Assembly: GCA_916613615.1 (NCBI GenBank)
Contig: OU744724.1
Coordinates: 44,618,662-44,682,661, forward strand
Length of the DNA: 64,000 nt
Direction: 5' to 3'
Source: Steromphala cineraria
Lineage: Eukaryota; Mollusca; Gastropoda; Trochida; Trochidae
Below, piece by piece: positions 34,601 through 47,294 of the stretch. Each line of letters starts with the position of its first letter. The stretch's first letter is position 1. The translations under genes were made by a program, and so were the position numbers. The notes beneath the pieces were generated by a model, which was not told the DNA's origin, did not search any database, and saw only the letters and a list, made by a program, of their open reading frames with translations.

Positions 34601-37600
34601 TCACAACTGTGGTGTTTATATTCTTTTGTCTGGCGATTTATCTTATGAATTCGTTTAGTACTATACATATACTTTTAATTTAAGAGAAAAGCTATCAGTA
34701 AGACTTCATTTGTTGAATAAACTTGTGATTATGATGAATTATTGAAAAACATAATTTTAGCCTTAATATCATTTTAAAGGTAAATATGACGAAAACATAT
34801 AAATGATAAATTATTAAACATAAATTATTGATTTTATTTTTAAAAGCAAAACTATATGTTGTCATATTTCAAATTCTAAAACAAATTTATGAAATTAAAA
34901 AATCAAATAATCAAATCTTACAGTTGCCATACCATTGTTAATTTCATAATTATGAGATCACGTGACGATCAAACGTCAAGCGTGAGTCACGCAAAGCACG
35001 AGCGTTACAAGACACAACAGTAATCTCGTATCATTCGCAGAATCCATTTGACCCCGGATAAACAGTTAATACAACGCTAATGAATAACAGTTAAATATTT
35101 ATATTTAAGAGTAATCAAGTATTTAATTAACAAAATAAGAATTTTCAAATAACAATAACAGTTTGTTGACTGATGATTCATTATTAATGCTATGGGAATC
35201 ATAACGTATTCAATTTAACAACTTAAGATTCGTTTTTGTTTGTTTTGACGACATTTTGACTTGTCAATTCTATGGATGATTAATTTCGTTAGTTTAATTA
35301 AGCACTTTGGTCGACGTCCTTCATAATTAAACAGCATGTTTATGATCTTCGGCATATTTAGTAAAGTGAAGTTGATTAATTAGCAATTATTTCGTTTAAA
35401 ACGTCATTCTGAATCATGCAACATTGCTGAAACCTTACATTTGTTGTTCCATCTGCATCCCAAAACTTTGTTCATCCTTTTGTTTGCAAATAATAATTTT
35501 GCAAGATTTTGATGCAAACTCGCATTGTTATACATACCATAGCGATCAATGTTGTATTTCATTTTCTGCGAAACAATTAATGTGTACATATTTTGAGACA
35601 TGAACAGAAATACTTCTGAACAATTTACTTTTATAAATCCAAAATTTATTTTCTATTTTCATATAATATTGGTTCCTTAAGTAATTCGGTTCCCGTAGTT
35701 TAAACACAGTATTGCTTGTTTGGCCTGATTGAAAGAATGCCATCCTTTTTCCTGAAAAATAAAACAGTTACTTTTCTCAAAAAGTCGTTACCGTAATGAT
35801 ATTCTATACATTTGATAATGGTTATATTTAGCTCTCTTAAATGTACATCAGCCCTTGCACTCTACACCATTCAAGTGACGTAATAGATTGAGTTTAAAAA
35901 AATATATATTTAATTCTCCCGTGGGATTATAACGCTCAAATGTTTTTGTACTTTTGCACACATCTTGGCACACTTATCCATGAATAATTTAACGACGCTC
36001 TAAGAAAAAAGAGGGATCATTTATTATAGAGGCTTCTTAAGTTAACTTGTTTAACTTTGTTTTTAAATCCATATAATCTTAACTAATCTTTAAAAAAAAG
36101 CTGTTTGTGAAAAAGTGATTTCATAATCATAAAACTTGAAATGTCAGTTTCCATAAAATTAAATTTATCATTTTTGAAGTAAATTGTCAGTATTAAAAGT
36201 AAATTCATTTCATATAAGAAAAAGCATATTTAATCATCAGAGAAGCATCATTAGATACGTACATGACCAATAAAGTAACTGACTTAATAAATAGAAAACA
36301 TAATTCTGCTAAATCAAAGGAAACTTTACTATTTACTTTTGTGTGGAAGATTTTGATTCTATTTGAGATGAAACAACACAGGACATTTTGATTATAAACG
36401 ACTATATATAGAAGTTCAAAAGTTTACAGAAGTTTTATCCGTCACAGGATACGCCGCATTAATCAGCGCTGAATGTACATGTATTACAAAACTGGTCATA
36501 GAAGGTCCATATGAGTCATAAGTCAAAGTTTAACTTGACTCAGCTACTATACATACGTGTTACTGAATTACTTCGTTTCAGTACAAGCCCTGAACGAGTA
36601 TTTTTTAAAATATAACTCCACGGTTGACTTAATTTTTACGAAGTATATTGAATGACTGTTTCAAGAGTTCATCAGACCGTCGCAATGCATGTTTATAATC
36701 ACCCCTTTTTATCTTTCTTTTAATCGAATCAATACTGCGAACATTCGTTATCAATATTTCAATTTTAACATACATTTAACGAGTTTCGCACAAAGATTTA
36801 AATTGTAGTGGCTTTATTACCATCGACTTATATGTATGTATGACACATTGTTCTCTTTGTATGATAAAGAAACATGAAGAAACGTGCTGACACCAAGTCT
36901 ATAAAGGGGTAATTACTTCAACATGCATCTGTGACCAGTAGCAGCTGGCTAGTGTGATATTGATGTGCAGCAAGTGAATGATGGAGCATGGCAATGCATG
37001 ACGGGAAACCTGGGCTCCGAGTCAATTATATATTCAAAGGGACACACTAGAATAAAGTTTATAAAATATAAAATCATAATTATACCTTCATTTATGTTAT
37101 TTTACTTTTTGAGGTTTTCATTTCAATCAATCAAGACTTTATCCTATCTAATATACACAACCACTAACTATAGGACTATTAAAGGGAGAGTAAACGTTTT
37201 AAATATCGGTGTACGTCAAGGATCGCGTTAAAAGGAAATTCTATAATAATAGAATTGTTTATTACTGTGTCCTGTTGTTACATTAAAATTATTCATATAT
37301 AATATTAAGATACACAACCAGGTCTTATCAGACCAAAAAAACACCAATCTGCTTACAGAATATCATAAAAATCATTAAAAAAGAATAAAGAAATAAAGAA
37401 ATAAAATAAATAAATTATCAATTTACATTTATGTAACAAATAACAATAACAAGAGTGATAATTCTTAAACGAACGAATCCATTGATCTTCTCAATTGAAT
37501 CAATCAAAGGTGTTCATGATTAGTTACATTGCGTATAAAGGGGTTGATTAATAAGACGTTTGACGTTAGAACATTAGGCAGTAACTTATATCATTGGGGA

Positions 37601-39437
37601 AGTTGGAGAAATAAATACTTTGCTACTGCCCAATCGTAGGCTTCTATATAAGTTGGTGGAATGGCATATGTGTAGTTTGAATATTAAAAAGGGATGGTGC
37701 AATCAAAGAATGACGAATTCAAAAAAGCTTTCAAAACACGTATATATAGTCATTTATTTGCTATATTTGTCAGAAACAATGAAAAGGGATGGTAAAATCA
37801 AATAATGACGGATATTAAAAAATTGTCAATAAACACGTACATATAATATCATTTATGTGCTATATTTGTCACACTGCTGTTGCACGAATTGTTGCACACT
37901 AGTTTAGTCATAACAAAACGATCCTAAGTGTTGATAATTCTAATTTTGACTCTTTACAGACGTCACCCATTCTAAAAGAAAATCAGTTTTCTTACTGGTG
38001 GAATGAGACCTCGCTTTGATCATCGGAAATGAATTTAATAGATAACATGATGATACATGATTCATCTGAGTTTATAAATGTTCTTTTTATATTTAAACAG
38101 GAAAAAAAATTAAGTCATCGCTGTACAAATTCGTTTGTGAAAACTTTGATGACCAGATTTCGTCATCTTCCTATAATTATTGTAGGAAGAAAAACCTCAT
38201 TATTACTGTATCACTTTTATGAACAGAATAGGAGAGCCATTAAAACACTTGTTTTGAATTATGTTGCATTTGTTTATGTGATACGCGGGCAAAACCCCTT
38301 AACCGATGGCTAGTTGATAGAAATTTTCAATATATGGGAATGACATTTATTTTCATTGTATACTTTCTTTTCAAGGATTTATTATCCAACAAATCTATAA
38401 ATAACTCATCAAAACCTCGCAAACCTCAATTTCAAGCAAAAGCAAATTCGCAATACATAAGTTTAAGAAATAAAGAGGTTTTAAATTCTATAAAGATTTT
38501 CTTATTTTATCGACCACATGTTATTCAAATGAGCAACATTTAAAAGAAAAGATAGGCACATATACGGAATGTTTCTCCCTTTTTCGTAATGATAACAAAA
38601 TAAATGGCTGTTTATTATGTGTAAACATTATCAATATGAAATGAAACCTTATTAGTTATATGTGTCAATAATATCGTGTTTCTCAAAAACAGTATATTTT
38701 TCCAATGAATATTTAACACGTAGTTCTTGTGAAAGTTTTTATTATTTTATTGTGTTTTGACACCCCAATCCAGGATGTAGAAATAGAGCTACATAAACAC
38801 ATACCCTAGCAATTCTGAATGAACAATAACCCAGTCACTCATTTAGATTTGAATAAAGTATTTCTATAACAGACTGACGGGAAAGATAACTGAATAAGCC
38901 TAGCAATACCAAATACGAAGAAAGCTTCATGCTAAGATGGCGATCCAGTGATCACCCATATATAGATATGAGTAACGATGCGTGAGACACGCGTACAGGC
39001 GGAACAAGATTGTCATGTAGCGCATAGTAATGTTGTCCCTGTTATCTCCCCTCCACATCATTTATTAGTGATACTTCCCCCTCCTCCTTTAAATACCATT
39101 ATCAATAGATCTATAACTTATCCCCTTCCCCTCAGCTCCCCCAAAAACACCATTATTCCTCTTTCCCAAAAGATTAATCAAATGCTCCCTCTCCGAAACA
39201 ACCTATATCCCTCTTTCTCAATAGATGTTTACAGGCCTTTTTAAGGATTTATTAGAAAAGAGGAATGTATTATTGAAATTATAGCAATTATAGCGATAGA
39301 TATATTGGAACTGGAATGAAGTCAAAATTTGTCAGTCGGTGGTATATAGATGCGAAAAAGACCAAATGAGGGTTGATGTGGTGACTTTATATACATACCG
39401 AAGTAGCCAATAATACAAGTACACACACTACTGTTCA
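34601..39437. other. Long A+T-rich noncoding stretch
   Basis: Only low-complexity sequence was recognised: an A-rich AATAAAG-type run at about 37375-37420 and polyT or polyA tracts. A small G+C-richer patch at 34950-35060 (GATCACGTGACGATCAAACG) is unassigned. Short open frames (up to 94 codons at 38029-38313) have no domain and read as A+T-rich chance frames. Confidence 0.45.
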
Positions 39438-39559
39438 GGGCCTCCTTTCACAAAGCGATGTTATCTAAGGTAAACCTTAACTCAGGGTCAATTCTTTTAC
39501 ATTCACTAAGGCTACCTTAGTGACTTACGATCACCTTAGGGTTTTGACAAAGGAGGTTC
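39438..39559. mobile_element. Small MITE-like element with CCTCCTTTCACAAAG ends
   Basis: The left end GGGCCTCCTTTCACAAAGC and the right end TTTTGACAAAGGAGGTTC are imperfect inverted repeats. The interior contains several CTAAGGT / ACCTTAG words in both orientations, giving a folded structure of about 122 bp. Confidence 0.65.
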
Positions 39560-40477
39560 ATACCTTACAAAGGAATTAAACACCACGAGTGGTCAAATAT
39601 GTAAGAGGTTGAATGAAAATAAACGGTGATTAATAGATACGGAAATGAAATGACTAAATAAGGGTAAATGTGAAATAAACACTTCAGTAACATTCTAAAC
39701 ATACCGATACAGTCACAAATATGCAGACAGACAATCATTTACAGTAGTCTAGTATTTAAGTGTAAAGTGCTTCATTCACTGATTACCGCCACACACTTAC
39801 AAAGGAAATGAAACACGATAGGAAGGACCTGTGTCGGATGTCGCATATTGTAACGCAGATTTTCTAATTCATTGAGATGTTGTGAATATTCACTTCTGCA
39901 TTCTTCACAAAAAGAGGAGACAGAAGAAGAAGATGATGATTAAGAATGAGACCGGAGGATAGAAGGAAGAAGGTAGAGGAAGATGATAGAAGAAAAAGGA
40001 AAGAAGAAAATGAAAGAGGAAAAAAGGTCACACAAGTCATCATTGACAGCAATAAACTTGAGAGTCACAGGTTTATAGAAAGATATGAATTATAATCTAT
40101 ACATGCAGGTAGGCCAATGATGCAGTATATACATACAACTGGGACCTTGTTGTTTGTGGCAACCATTCACAAAAGATTTAAAGACTCCTGAGTTATCTGA
40201 TGAAAATGCTCTTATGGTTGTATTTGAAACGACGCCAAATAAAATTTATCAAAAATAATAAATCAGCTATTGACTTAATGTGTTCGAATAAGCTCTTGAT
40301 AATAATGATGAACCAAAAGTGATTTATCAAAAGTCATTATTGATTTAATGCAATTCATCGATACTGTCGGCTGACAATATTTGAATAAACTAATTCATTT
40401 TGCGGATATACCATTTATGATAATAATCTTCTGAACATATCTTACAGAACCCATTTGATAAGAAAAAAACACTACAT
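39560..40477. other. Noncoding DNA with a polypurine tract
   Basis: Apart from the polypurine tract at 39909-40027, nothing was recognised. Confidence 0.45.
39909..40027 (+). repeat. Polypurine tract (about 120 bases)
   Basis: The plus strand is almost entirely A and G, built from AGAAGA, GGAAGA and GAAAGA words with few interruptions. Mirror-like purine tracts can form triplex DNA; whether this one does is unknown. The 62-codon minus-strand frame here (serine, phenylalanine and leucine rich) is a consequence of the tract. Confidence 0.85.
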
Positions 40478-40806
40478 ATTCTCTCCCCACAAAAGCAGAT
40501 CAAGTCATGAAATGTTGATACAGCCTCTGTTATATTACGCTGAGTTTGTGGGATAGAATGGGAGATGTCTGATTGAAGGCAATCCAAGTTAGTTGTGCAA
40601 TTAGCGACGCCGTTCTTAAGTCATCATTTTGGCTACTGGATCATTGTAAAAGGCATTGTGATATGAACCACCCTTTCCATGCGAGAAGCGTTGTCATTTG
40701 ATAAAGAAATTCAAATGGAAACAGCCGGAACTCACGGATTTCGGCGTAATATAACAGAGGCTGTATCAACATTTCATAACTTGGTCTGCCTATGTTGGGA
40801 GAGAAT
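40478..40806. mobile_element. Foldback element with 63-bp inverted repeats
   Basis: Arms at 40478-40540 and 40744-40806 are inverted copies with a few mismatches. Each contains GATACAGCCTCTGTTATATT or its complement, and the outer ends are ATTCTCTCCC / GGGAGAGAAT. The 203-base interior has no coding capacity. The right end lies within a few bases of the start of the 3.2-kb tandem duplication. Confidence 0.88.
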
Positions 40807-41306
40807 GACAACTACAATGTAATGTACGTATCTACGCATTTTATTCTTAAAAAACATTTCAACAAACAATTTTTAACAAATATAAAGATTGCTCGGGTAT
40901 AATTAATTTGGAAAATTCGAGCGATTGTGATCTTTTTAGACTTGAAGCCACCGTCGGAATTTAACTTTCCTTAAACGGCACAAATGATACTTCCGAATCA
41001 GCCAGGACGAAATGGGCGACTTGCGAAAAAATGTTGCAAAGTACCCGTATGCCAACTAATTGCACGAAGTGCACGTGCTCGGGAGTTACATTTTGTTTCT
41101 CGTGCTTGACATCCGATTATTGCATGCTTCGGGTGGAATATGCGCAGCACTACAAACTTCATTCATACATTTTTGAAGGGGCCCTAGAAGGGTTGTGAAA
41201 ATAAAAACGTTTTAATTTTTTAATAATAATGAACTACAAGAACCATGGTAGATTCAACAGGGACGATTGTGTTAATTTATCTTATAAACATATCTATAAT
41301 AGAAGC

Positions 41307-41466
41307 CATAAAGAACTGTCCTTCCCTCACTTCCTTTCAAACCCAGATAAAGACATTCCTGTTCAGGAAGTATCACGCAGTTTGACTTTTATCTAATGTA
41401 GCGCCTAGAGCAACCACAAGTTGATTGGATTATTGGCGCCATATAAGAAGACTTATTATTATTAGA
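41307..41466 (+). mobile_element. 5'-truncated LINE fragment inserted only in copy A
   Basis: The fragment is absent from the matching position in copy B (about 44587), which reads through ATAGAAGCATTAAATGG. The insert has a frame ending LTSFQTQIKTFLFRKYHAV and a stop, which matches the C-terminal style of L2/CR1-type reverse transcriptases. It is followed by GGCGCCATATAAG and a TTATTATTATT tail, typical of that group's 3' end. AGAAGC flanks both sides, and the longer match AGAAGCCATAAA / AGAAGCATTAAA is probably the degraded target duplication. The family match is from knowledge of such tails; the insertion itself is seen directly. Confidence 0.85.
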
Positions 41467-42249
41467 AGCATTAAATGGTAGAAACCACTGCATTCATTCA
41501 AATCATATACGAAAACTATATAGCGTCAACCTGCTTTTGAGAGTTTTAAAGAATTTACTGGAAACCTCGTGATTTTCACAAAAAAGAAGTTGTTATCCGT
41601 GCACGAAATGAACATAAAAAATAAGCTTAAGAGTTGCATATTGTCAATAAAAAGTTTTCCGTAAGATTAGGGCATCTTTAACAGAATTTGAGATTGGTTA
41701 TATATACACATGGTAGATTACCATTTTGAAGATTATCAATCATTATATCTTCAATAATGTACAAAAGTATAATTTCAAAATATTTAACACGTAAATAATT
41801 ATTCACTGGACATTTATAAAGAAAGAAAGGGAAATTCCTCCTCTACACAATTAGCTTTACATATTATGCAATAGCGAAGTTGACTTGGAATACCCCCAAG
41901 TCTACCAGTATTTTTGTATATGGGTAATTCATCATTTCTTAAAGTATTTCTACGTCTTGCTTCTTTAGATTTAACAATAACAAGATATAAGTTTCAAGAC
42001 AAAATACAGTTTTAATTTTAGAGTATAAATGTAATGTAGAATATTCATGGACTTAAGCCATTAATGATTGAACCTGACAATTCTTAATCCTTGTTTCAAA
42101 ATTCAAAACAAACCCGAAACCATAAGTAAATAACCTACACGATACACCCAAGTTTTCGTCCAACATGATCTAAATTACATACATATCACCGACATCCACT
42201 ATGAATCAGTGGTGATCTGAACAAATATTACAAAATCACAAATGGAAAG

Positions 42250-42490
42250 TCCTTGGTAAATCTAGTACTCTCACAGATGATACACACTGCACGTGCCTCA
42301 CTGAAACAACAACATTCACGTTGTGTACACATATTCTCTTCCGCTGTACCCAGTGACCCTAACTGGTGCAATATTAATCACAGAAACGAACTCGGGTAAG
42401 CCGGCACCTATCAACATACAGGCCTGCTTCCCGACTGACGTGGATTAATAGGAGCCTAATACAGTCTTGGTCCTCATTGAGCAAGTCTAG
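42250..42490. promoter_or_regulatory. G+C-richer segment, nearly invariant between the duplicate copies
   Basis: The part from CACGTTGTGTACACATATTC to about 42490 differs from copy B (45420-45605) at only a few positions. It includes GACGTGGATTAATAGGAGCC and CTGGTGCAATATTAATCAC, words with homeodomain-type cores. There is no good open frame. A regulatory role is speculative, because the whole 3' part of the duplication is highly similar. Confidence 0.25.
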
Positions 42491-43346
42491 ATTTGATTGG
42501 TTGCATCAAAAAGAAAGGAAATATAATGACATGGATGAAAATAATTAAAGACTTCATTTAAGTCTTATTATCAACATGTTGTCTAGAGGGTTGTTAATTG
42601 CATTTTACTACACTTCTATACTATCATTTGGAATAAGAAAGTTCGATGGAATTATGAATCTAAAATACAAAGATACAAAACGAAGCCCCATTAAAACATG
42701 TCTTTCTTTCGCTTTGGAAGATTTTCCTGCGATGTTGTTGTTGTTAGATACAAATATAGGAAACAGAATTTATGATGTTGACTAATAGATAACAAATCTT
42801 ATAATGAGTAAACCAACATCACAGTCTTCTGTCTGAGTTAAAAAAGATTGTTTACGATAAACCGTTTTCTCTTTTCAATCCTATAGCTTCGCGACGAAGC
42901 ATCAATATCAAGTAATACTAATCAAGTAATCACATCTAAAAGGACGCCTTTTTTAACAGGTTTTACAAACCATTTGATGCCGTTAGGAAACATGTTTCGT
43001 TTAAAATCATCATATACAAACATAGTAATGTAAGGAAATACCCAAAGATAAGTATTTTTTCACTCACTGATAACTATCTCCAATTATAAAGTTTAATTTA
43101 TAGTTTTTAAGGCGATAACGTTTATCTGCCGAAGACAATACACAATAATACTGTTCAGAATAAAAGAAAACCCGAATTCAAGGATAAAATTAGATATGAC
43201 TCCTGTTTTTTACAAGAGGAAACATATTGCCTTAATCATCCTATTAGCAAACTGTGTGTTGATAACAGTTCGTCTTCCTTTAGCAAATCTGGGGTATGAG
43301 TCACTAACTCACTCACTGCATGGGTCTTCCAGGTGAAAGATACTTA

Positions 43347-43514
43347 GTAAATTTAACATAAATGTCTATTTAATGATAACTTATAATGAAGATATTTATT
43401 TATATTTTTATATAGTACCTTTTGAATTTAGTAAATTTAACATAAATGTCTATTTAATGCTAACTTATAATGAAGATATTTATTTATATTTTTATATATA
43501 GTACCTTTTGAAAG
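43347..43514. repeat. Nested tandem duplication, about 84 bp x 2 (copy A)
   Basis: TTAGTAAATTTAACATAAAT through TATAGTACCTTTTGAA is repeated twice with one substitution (ATGATAAC versus ATGCTAAC) and a TA insertion. The same nested pair occurs in copy B (46563-46730), so it predates the 3.2-kb duplication or was shared by later conversion. Confidence 0.9.
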
Positions 43515-45694
43515 TGCGAACTCATACTTTTACATGCAGAAAGCGGCACCTTTATTATTACCCTCAAGGTGATGACTATACCCAAAAGTTTAATAAACTG
43601 AGAGACGAAAGAAAGTGCACACTTCAGTAAGTTCAGTTGAACTTATCGGTATCGTATGTAAGAGTTTCAATTACAAATTATTTAGAGTTTTTGATGTCGT
43701 GTTATCAGACTGATAAGAACAAAACTTTAATCCTATAGTTCAAAGAATACTTTAAAATGTTTTTTTTTTACACACACAAAATTGTTTTTATAAATTGTTT
43801 CAAAATTGATTTTGATATAACGCAAATGTTCATCAACAAAGGTGACATATTCTAAGTGAAAATCAATAAACGTGCCCATATTCTAACATATTGACAACAG
43901 TTAAACATGGTTGGGATGATGATAGTGTACATTCTATGTCTTACCCCTGTTTCATTATAACAAAGATATTTTTACAAAGCAATAACAAGATACAAATCAT
44001 TTCATTCAAACTACTGCAAACATGTATTATTGTTAACGGGCTATAAATTAACATGCCTCTTAGATAAAAAGTAAATTTATTAGCAATATTTATATATGAT
44101 TCAGAACTACAATGTTAAGAACGTATCTACGTATTTTATTTTAAAAAATCATTTTAACAATCAAATATAAACATTGCTGGGGTATAATTAATGTTGAAAA
44201 ATCGAGCGATTGTGATCTTTTTAAAAGCCACCATCGAAATTTGACTTTCCTAAAACGGCACAAACGAAAGTCCGAAACAGTCAAAACCAAGGACGAAATG
44301 GACGACTTGCGAAAAAATGTTGCAAAGTACCCGTATGTCAACGCATTGCACGAAGTGCACGTGCTCGGGAGATACATTTCCTTTCTCGTGCCTGATATCC
44401 GATTATTGCATGCTTCGGATGGAATATGCGCAGCACTACAAACTTCATTCATACATTTTTTAAGGGGCCCAAGAAGGGTTGTGAAAATAAAAACGTTTTA
44501 ATTTTTTAAAAATAATGAACTACAAGAACCATGGTAGATTCAACAGGGACGATTGTGTTAATTTATCTTATAAACATATCTATAATAGAAGCATTAAATG
44601 GTAGAAACCACATTCATTCAAATCATATATGAAATCTATATAGCGTCAATCTGATTTTGTGAGTTAAAAAGCATTTTCATCGAAACCTCGTGATTTCCAC
44701 ATTAAAGAAATTGTTATTCATGTACGAAATTAACAAAAAAATAAGCTAAAGAGTTGCAGATTGTCAATAAAAAGTTTTCCGTAAGATTAGGGCATCTTTA
44801 ACAGAATTTGAGATTGGTTATATATACACATGATAGATTACCATTTTGAAGATTATGAATCATTATATCTTCAATAATGTACAAAAGTATAATTTCAAAA
44901 TATTTAACACGTAAATAATTATACATTGGACATTTATAAAGAAAGAAAGGGAAATTCTTCCTCTACACAATTAGCTTTACATATTATGCAATAGCGAAGT
45001 TGACTTGGAATACCCCAAGTCTACAGTATGTTTGTATATGGGTAATTCATCATTTCTTAAAGTATTTCTACGTCTTGCTTCTTTAGATTTAACAATAACA
45101 AGATAAGTTTCAAGACCAAATACAGTTTTAATTTTAGAGTATAAATGTAATGTAGAATATTCATGAACTTCAACCATTAATGATTGAACCTGACAATTCT
45201 TAATCCTTGTTTCAAAATTCAAAACAAACCCGAAACCATAAGTAAATAACCTACACGATACACCCAAGTTTTCGTCCAACATGATCTAAATTACATACAT
45301 ATCACCGACATCCACTATGAATCAGTGGTGGTCTGAACAAATATTACAAATCAAGTTCGTTAAATCTAGTACTCTCACAGCCGATACACACTGCACGTGC
45401 CTCACTGAAGCAACAACATTCACGTTGTGTACACATATTCACTTCCGCTGTACCCAGTGACCCTAACTGGTGCAATATTAATCACAGAAACGAACTCGGG
45501 TAAGTCGGCACCTATCAACATACAGGCCTGCTTCCCGACTGACGTGGATTAATAGGAGCCTAATACAGTCTTGGTCCTCATTGAGCAAGTCTAGATTTGA
45601 TTGAGTGCATCAAAAAGAAAGGAAATATAATGACACGGATGAAAATAATAAAAGACTTCATTTAAGTCTTATTATCAACATGTTGTCTAGAGGG

Positions 45695-45826
45695 TTGTTA
45701 ATTGCATTTTACGTTATGCATGGCTAAACTTTACGTTATATATTTGAATTATTACTGCTTCATTTAGTTTAAATACATTGTCTTACAATTGGAACCATTA
45801 ATTTTCATTTGTTAATTGCATTTTAC
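45695..45826. mobile_element. 96-bp MITE fragment inserted in copy B with an 18-bp flanking duplication
   Basis: TTGTTAATTGCATTTTAC occurs at 45695-45712 and again at 45809-45826, but only once in copy A (42591-42608). The 96 bases between them match an internal part of the TTAA MITE family (compare about 3340-3440), starting GTTATGCATGGCTAAACTTT, with neither terminal inverted repeat. So it did not arrive by ordinary cut-and-paste of that MITE. A retroposed fragment or a repair event with template switching would fit better. Confidence 0.88.
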
Positions 45827-46562
45827 TACACTTCTATACTATCATTTGGAATAAGAAAGTTCGATGGAATTATGAATCTAAAATACAAAGATACAAAACG
45901 AAGCCCCATTAAAACATGTCTTTCTTTCGCTTTGGAAGATTTTCCTGCGATGTTGTTGTTAGATACAAATATAGGAAACAGAATTTATGATGTTGACGAA
46001 TAGATAACAAATCTTATAATGAGTAAACCAACATCACAGTCTTCTGTCTGAGTTAAAAAAGATTGTTTACGATAAACCGTTTTCTCTTTTCAATCCTATA
46101 GCTTCGCGACGAAGCATCAATATCAAGTAATACTAATCAAGTAATCACATCTAAAAGGACGCCTTTTTAAACAGGTTTTACAAACCATTTGATGCCGTTG
46201 GGAAACATGTTTCGTTTAAAATCATCATATACAAACATAGTAATGTAAGGAAATACCCCAAAGATAAGTATTTTTTCACTCACTGATAACTATCTCCGGT
46301 GATAAAGTTTAATTTATAGTTTTTAAGGCGATAACGTTTATCTGCCGAAGACAATACACAATAATTCTGTTCAGAATAAAAGAAAACCCGAATTCAAGGA
46401 TAAAGTTAGATATGACTCCTGTTTTTTACAAGAGGAAACATATTGCCTTAATCATCCTATTAGCAAGCTGTGTGTTGATAACAGTTCGTCTTCCTTTAGC
46501 AAATCTGGGGTATGAGTCACTCACTCACTCACTGCATGGGTCTTCCAGGTGAAAGATACTTA

Positions 46563-46730
46563 GTAAGTTTAACATAAATGTCTATTTAATGATAACTTAT
46601 AATGAAGATATTTATTTATATTTTTATATAGTACCTTTTGAATTTAGTAAATTTAACATAAATGTCTATTTAATGCTAACTTATAATGAAGATATTTATT
46701 TATATTTTTATATATAGTACCTTTTGAAAG
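46563..46730. repeat. Nested tandem duplication, about 84 bp x 2 (copy B)
   Basis: Counterpart of the pair at 43347-43514, with the same internal substitution and TA difference between its two halves. Confidence 0.9.
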
Positions 46731-47294
46731 TGCGAACTCATACTTTTACATGCAGAAAGCGGCACCTTTATTATTACCCTCAAGGTGATGACTATACCCA
46801 AAAGTTTAATAAACTGAGAGACGAAAGAAAGTGCACACTTCAGTAAGTTCAGTTGAACTTATCGGTATCGTATGTAAGAGTTTCAATTACAAATTATTTA
46901 GAGTTTTTGATGTCGTGTTATCAGACTGATAAGAACAAAACTTTAATCATAGTTCAAAGAATACTTTAAAGTGTTTTTCTTTCACACACACAAAATTGTT
47001 TTTATAAATTGTTTCAAAATTGATTTTGATATAACGCAAATGTTCATCAACAAAGGTGACATATTCTAAGTGAAAATCAATAAACGTGCCCATATTCTAA
47101 CATATTGACAACAGTTAAACATGGTTGGGATGATGATAGTGTAAATTCTATGTCTTACCCCTGTCTACATTATAACAAAGATATTTTTACAAAACAATAA
47201 CAAGATACAAATCATTTCATTCAAACTACTGCAAATATGTATTATTGTTAACGGGCTATAAATTAACATGCCTCTAAGATAAAAAGTAAATTTA

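Larger units (their letters stand above)
40809..44080. repeat. 3.2-kb tandem duplication, copy A
   Basis: Direct repeat of 44105-47294. Copy A starts AACTACAATGT at the edge of the foldback element and ends AAAAAGTAAATTTA; 25 bases separate it from copy B. The first 830 bases (to about 41640) differ from B at many positions, whereas the rest is nearly identical. A private 160-bp LINE fragment lies at 41307-41466. No convincing gene is present. A 69-codon frame at 42576-42785 and a frame corresponding to B's 44241-44501 (interrupted here by TAA near 41049) are the only coding-like traces. Confidence 0.93.
44105..47294. repeat. 3.2-kb tandem duplication, copy B
   Basis: Direct repeat of 40809-44080. 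It lacks the LINE fragment of copy A but carries its own 96-bp insertion (45713-45808). Its 5' 650 bases hold an 86-codon plus-strand frame (44241-44501: ...DEMDDLRKNVAKYPYVN...) that is interrupted in copy A. The minus-strand 101-codon frame (44977-45282) is frameshifted in copy A. Neither frame shows a recognised domain, and loss in one copy argues against function now, though one could be a remnant of a gene or element. Confidence 0.93.
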
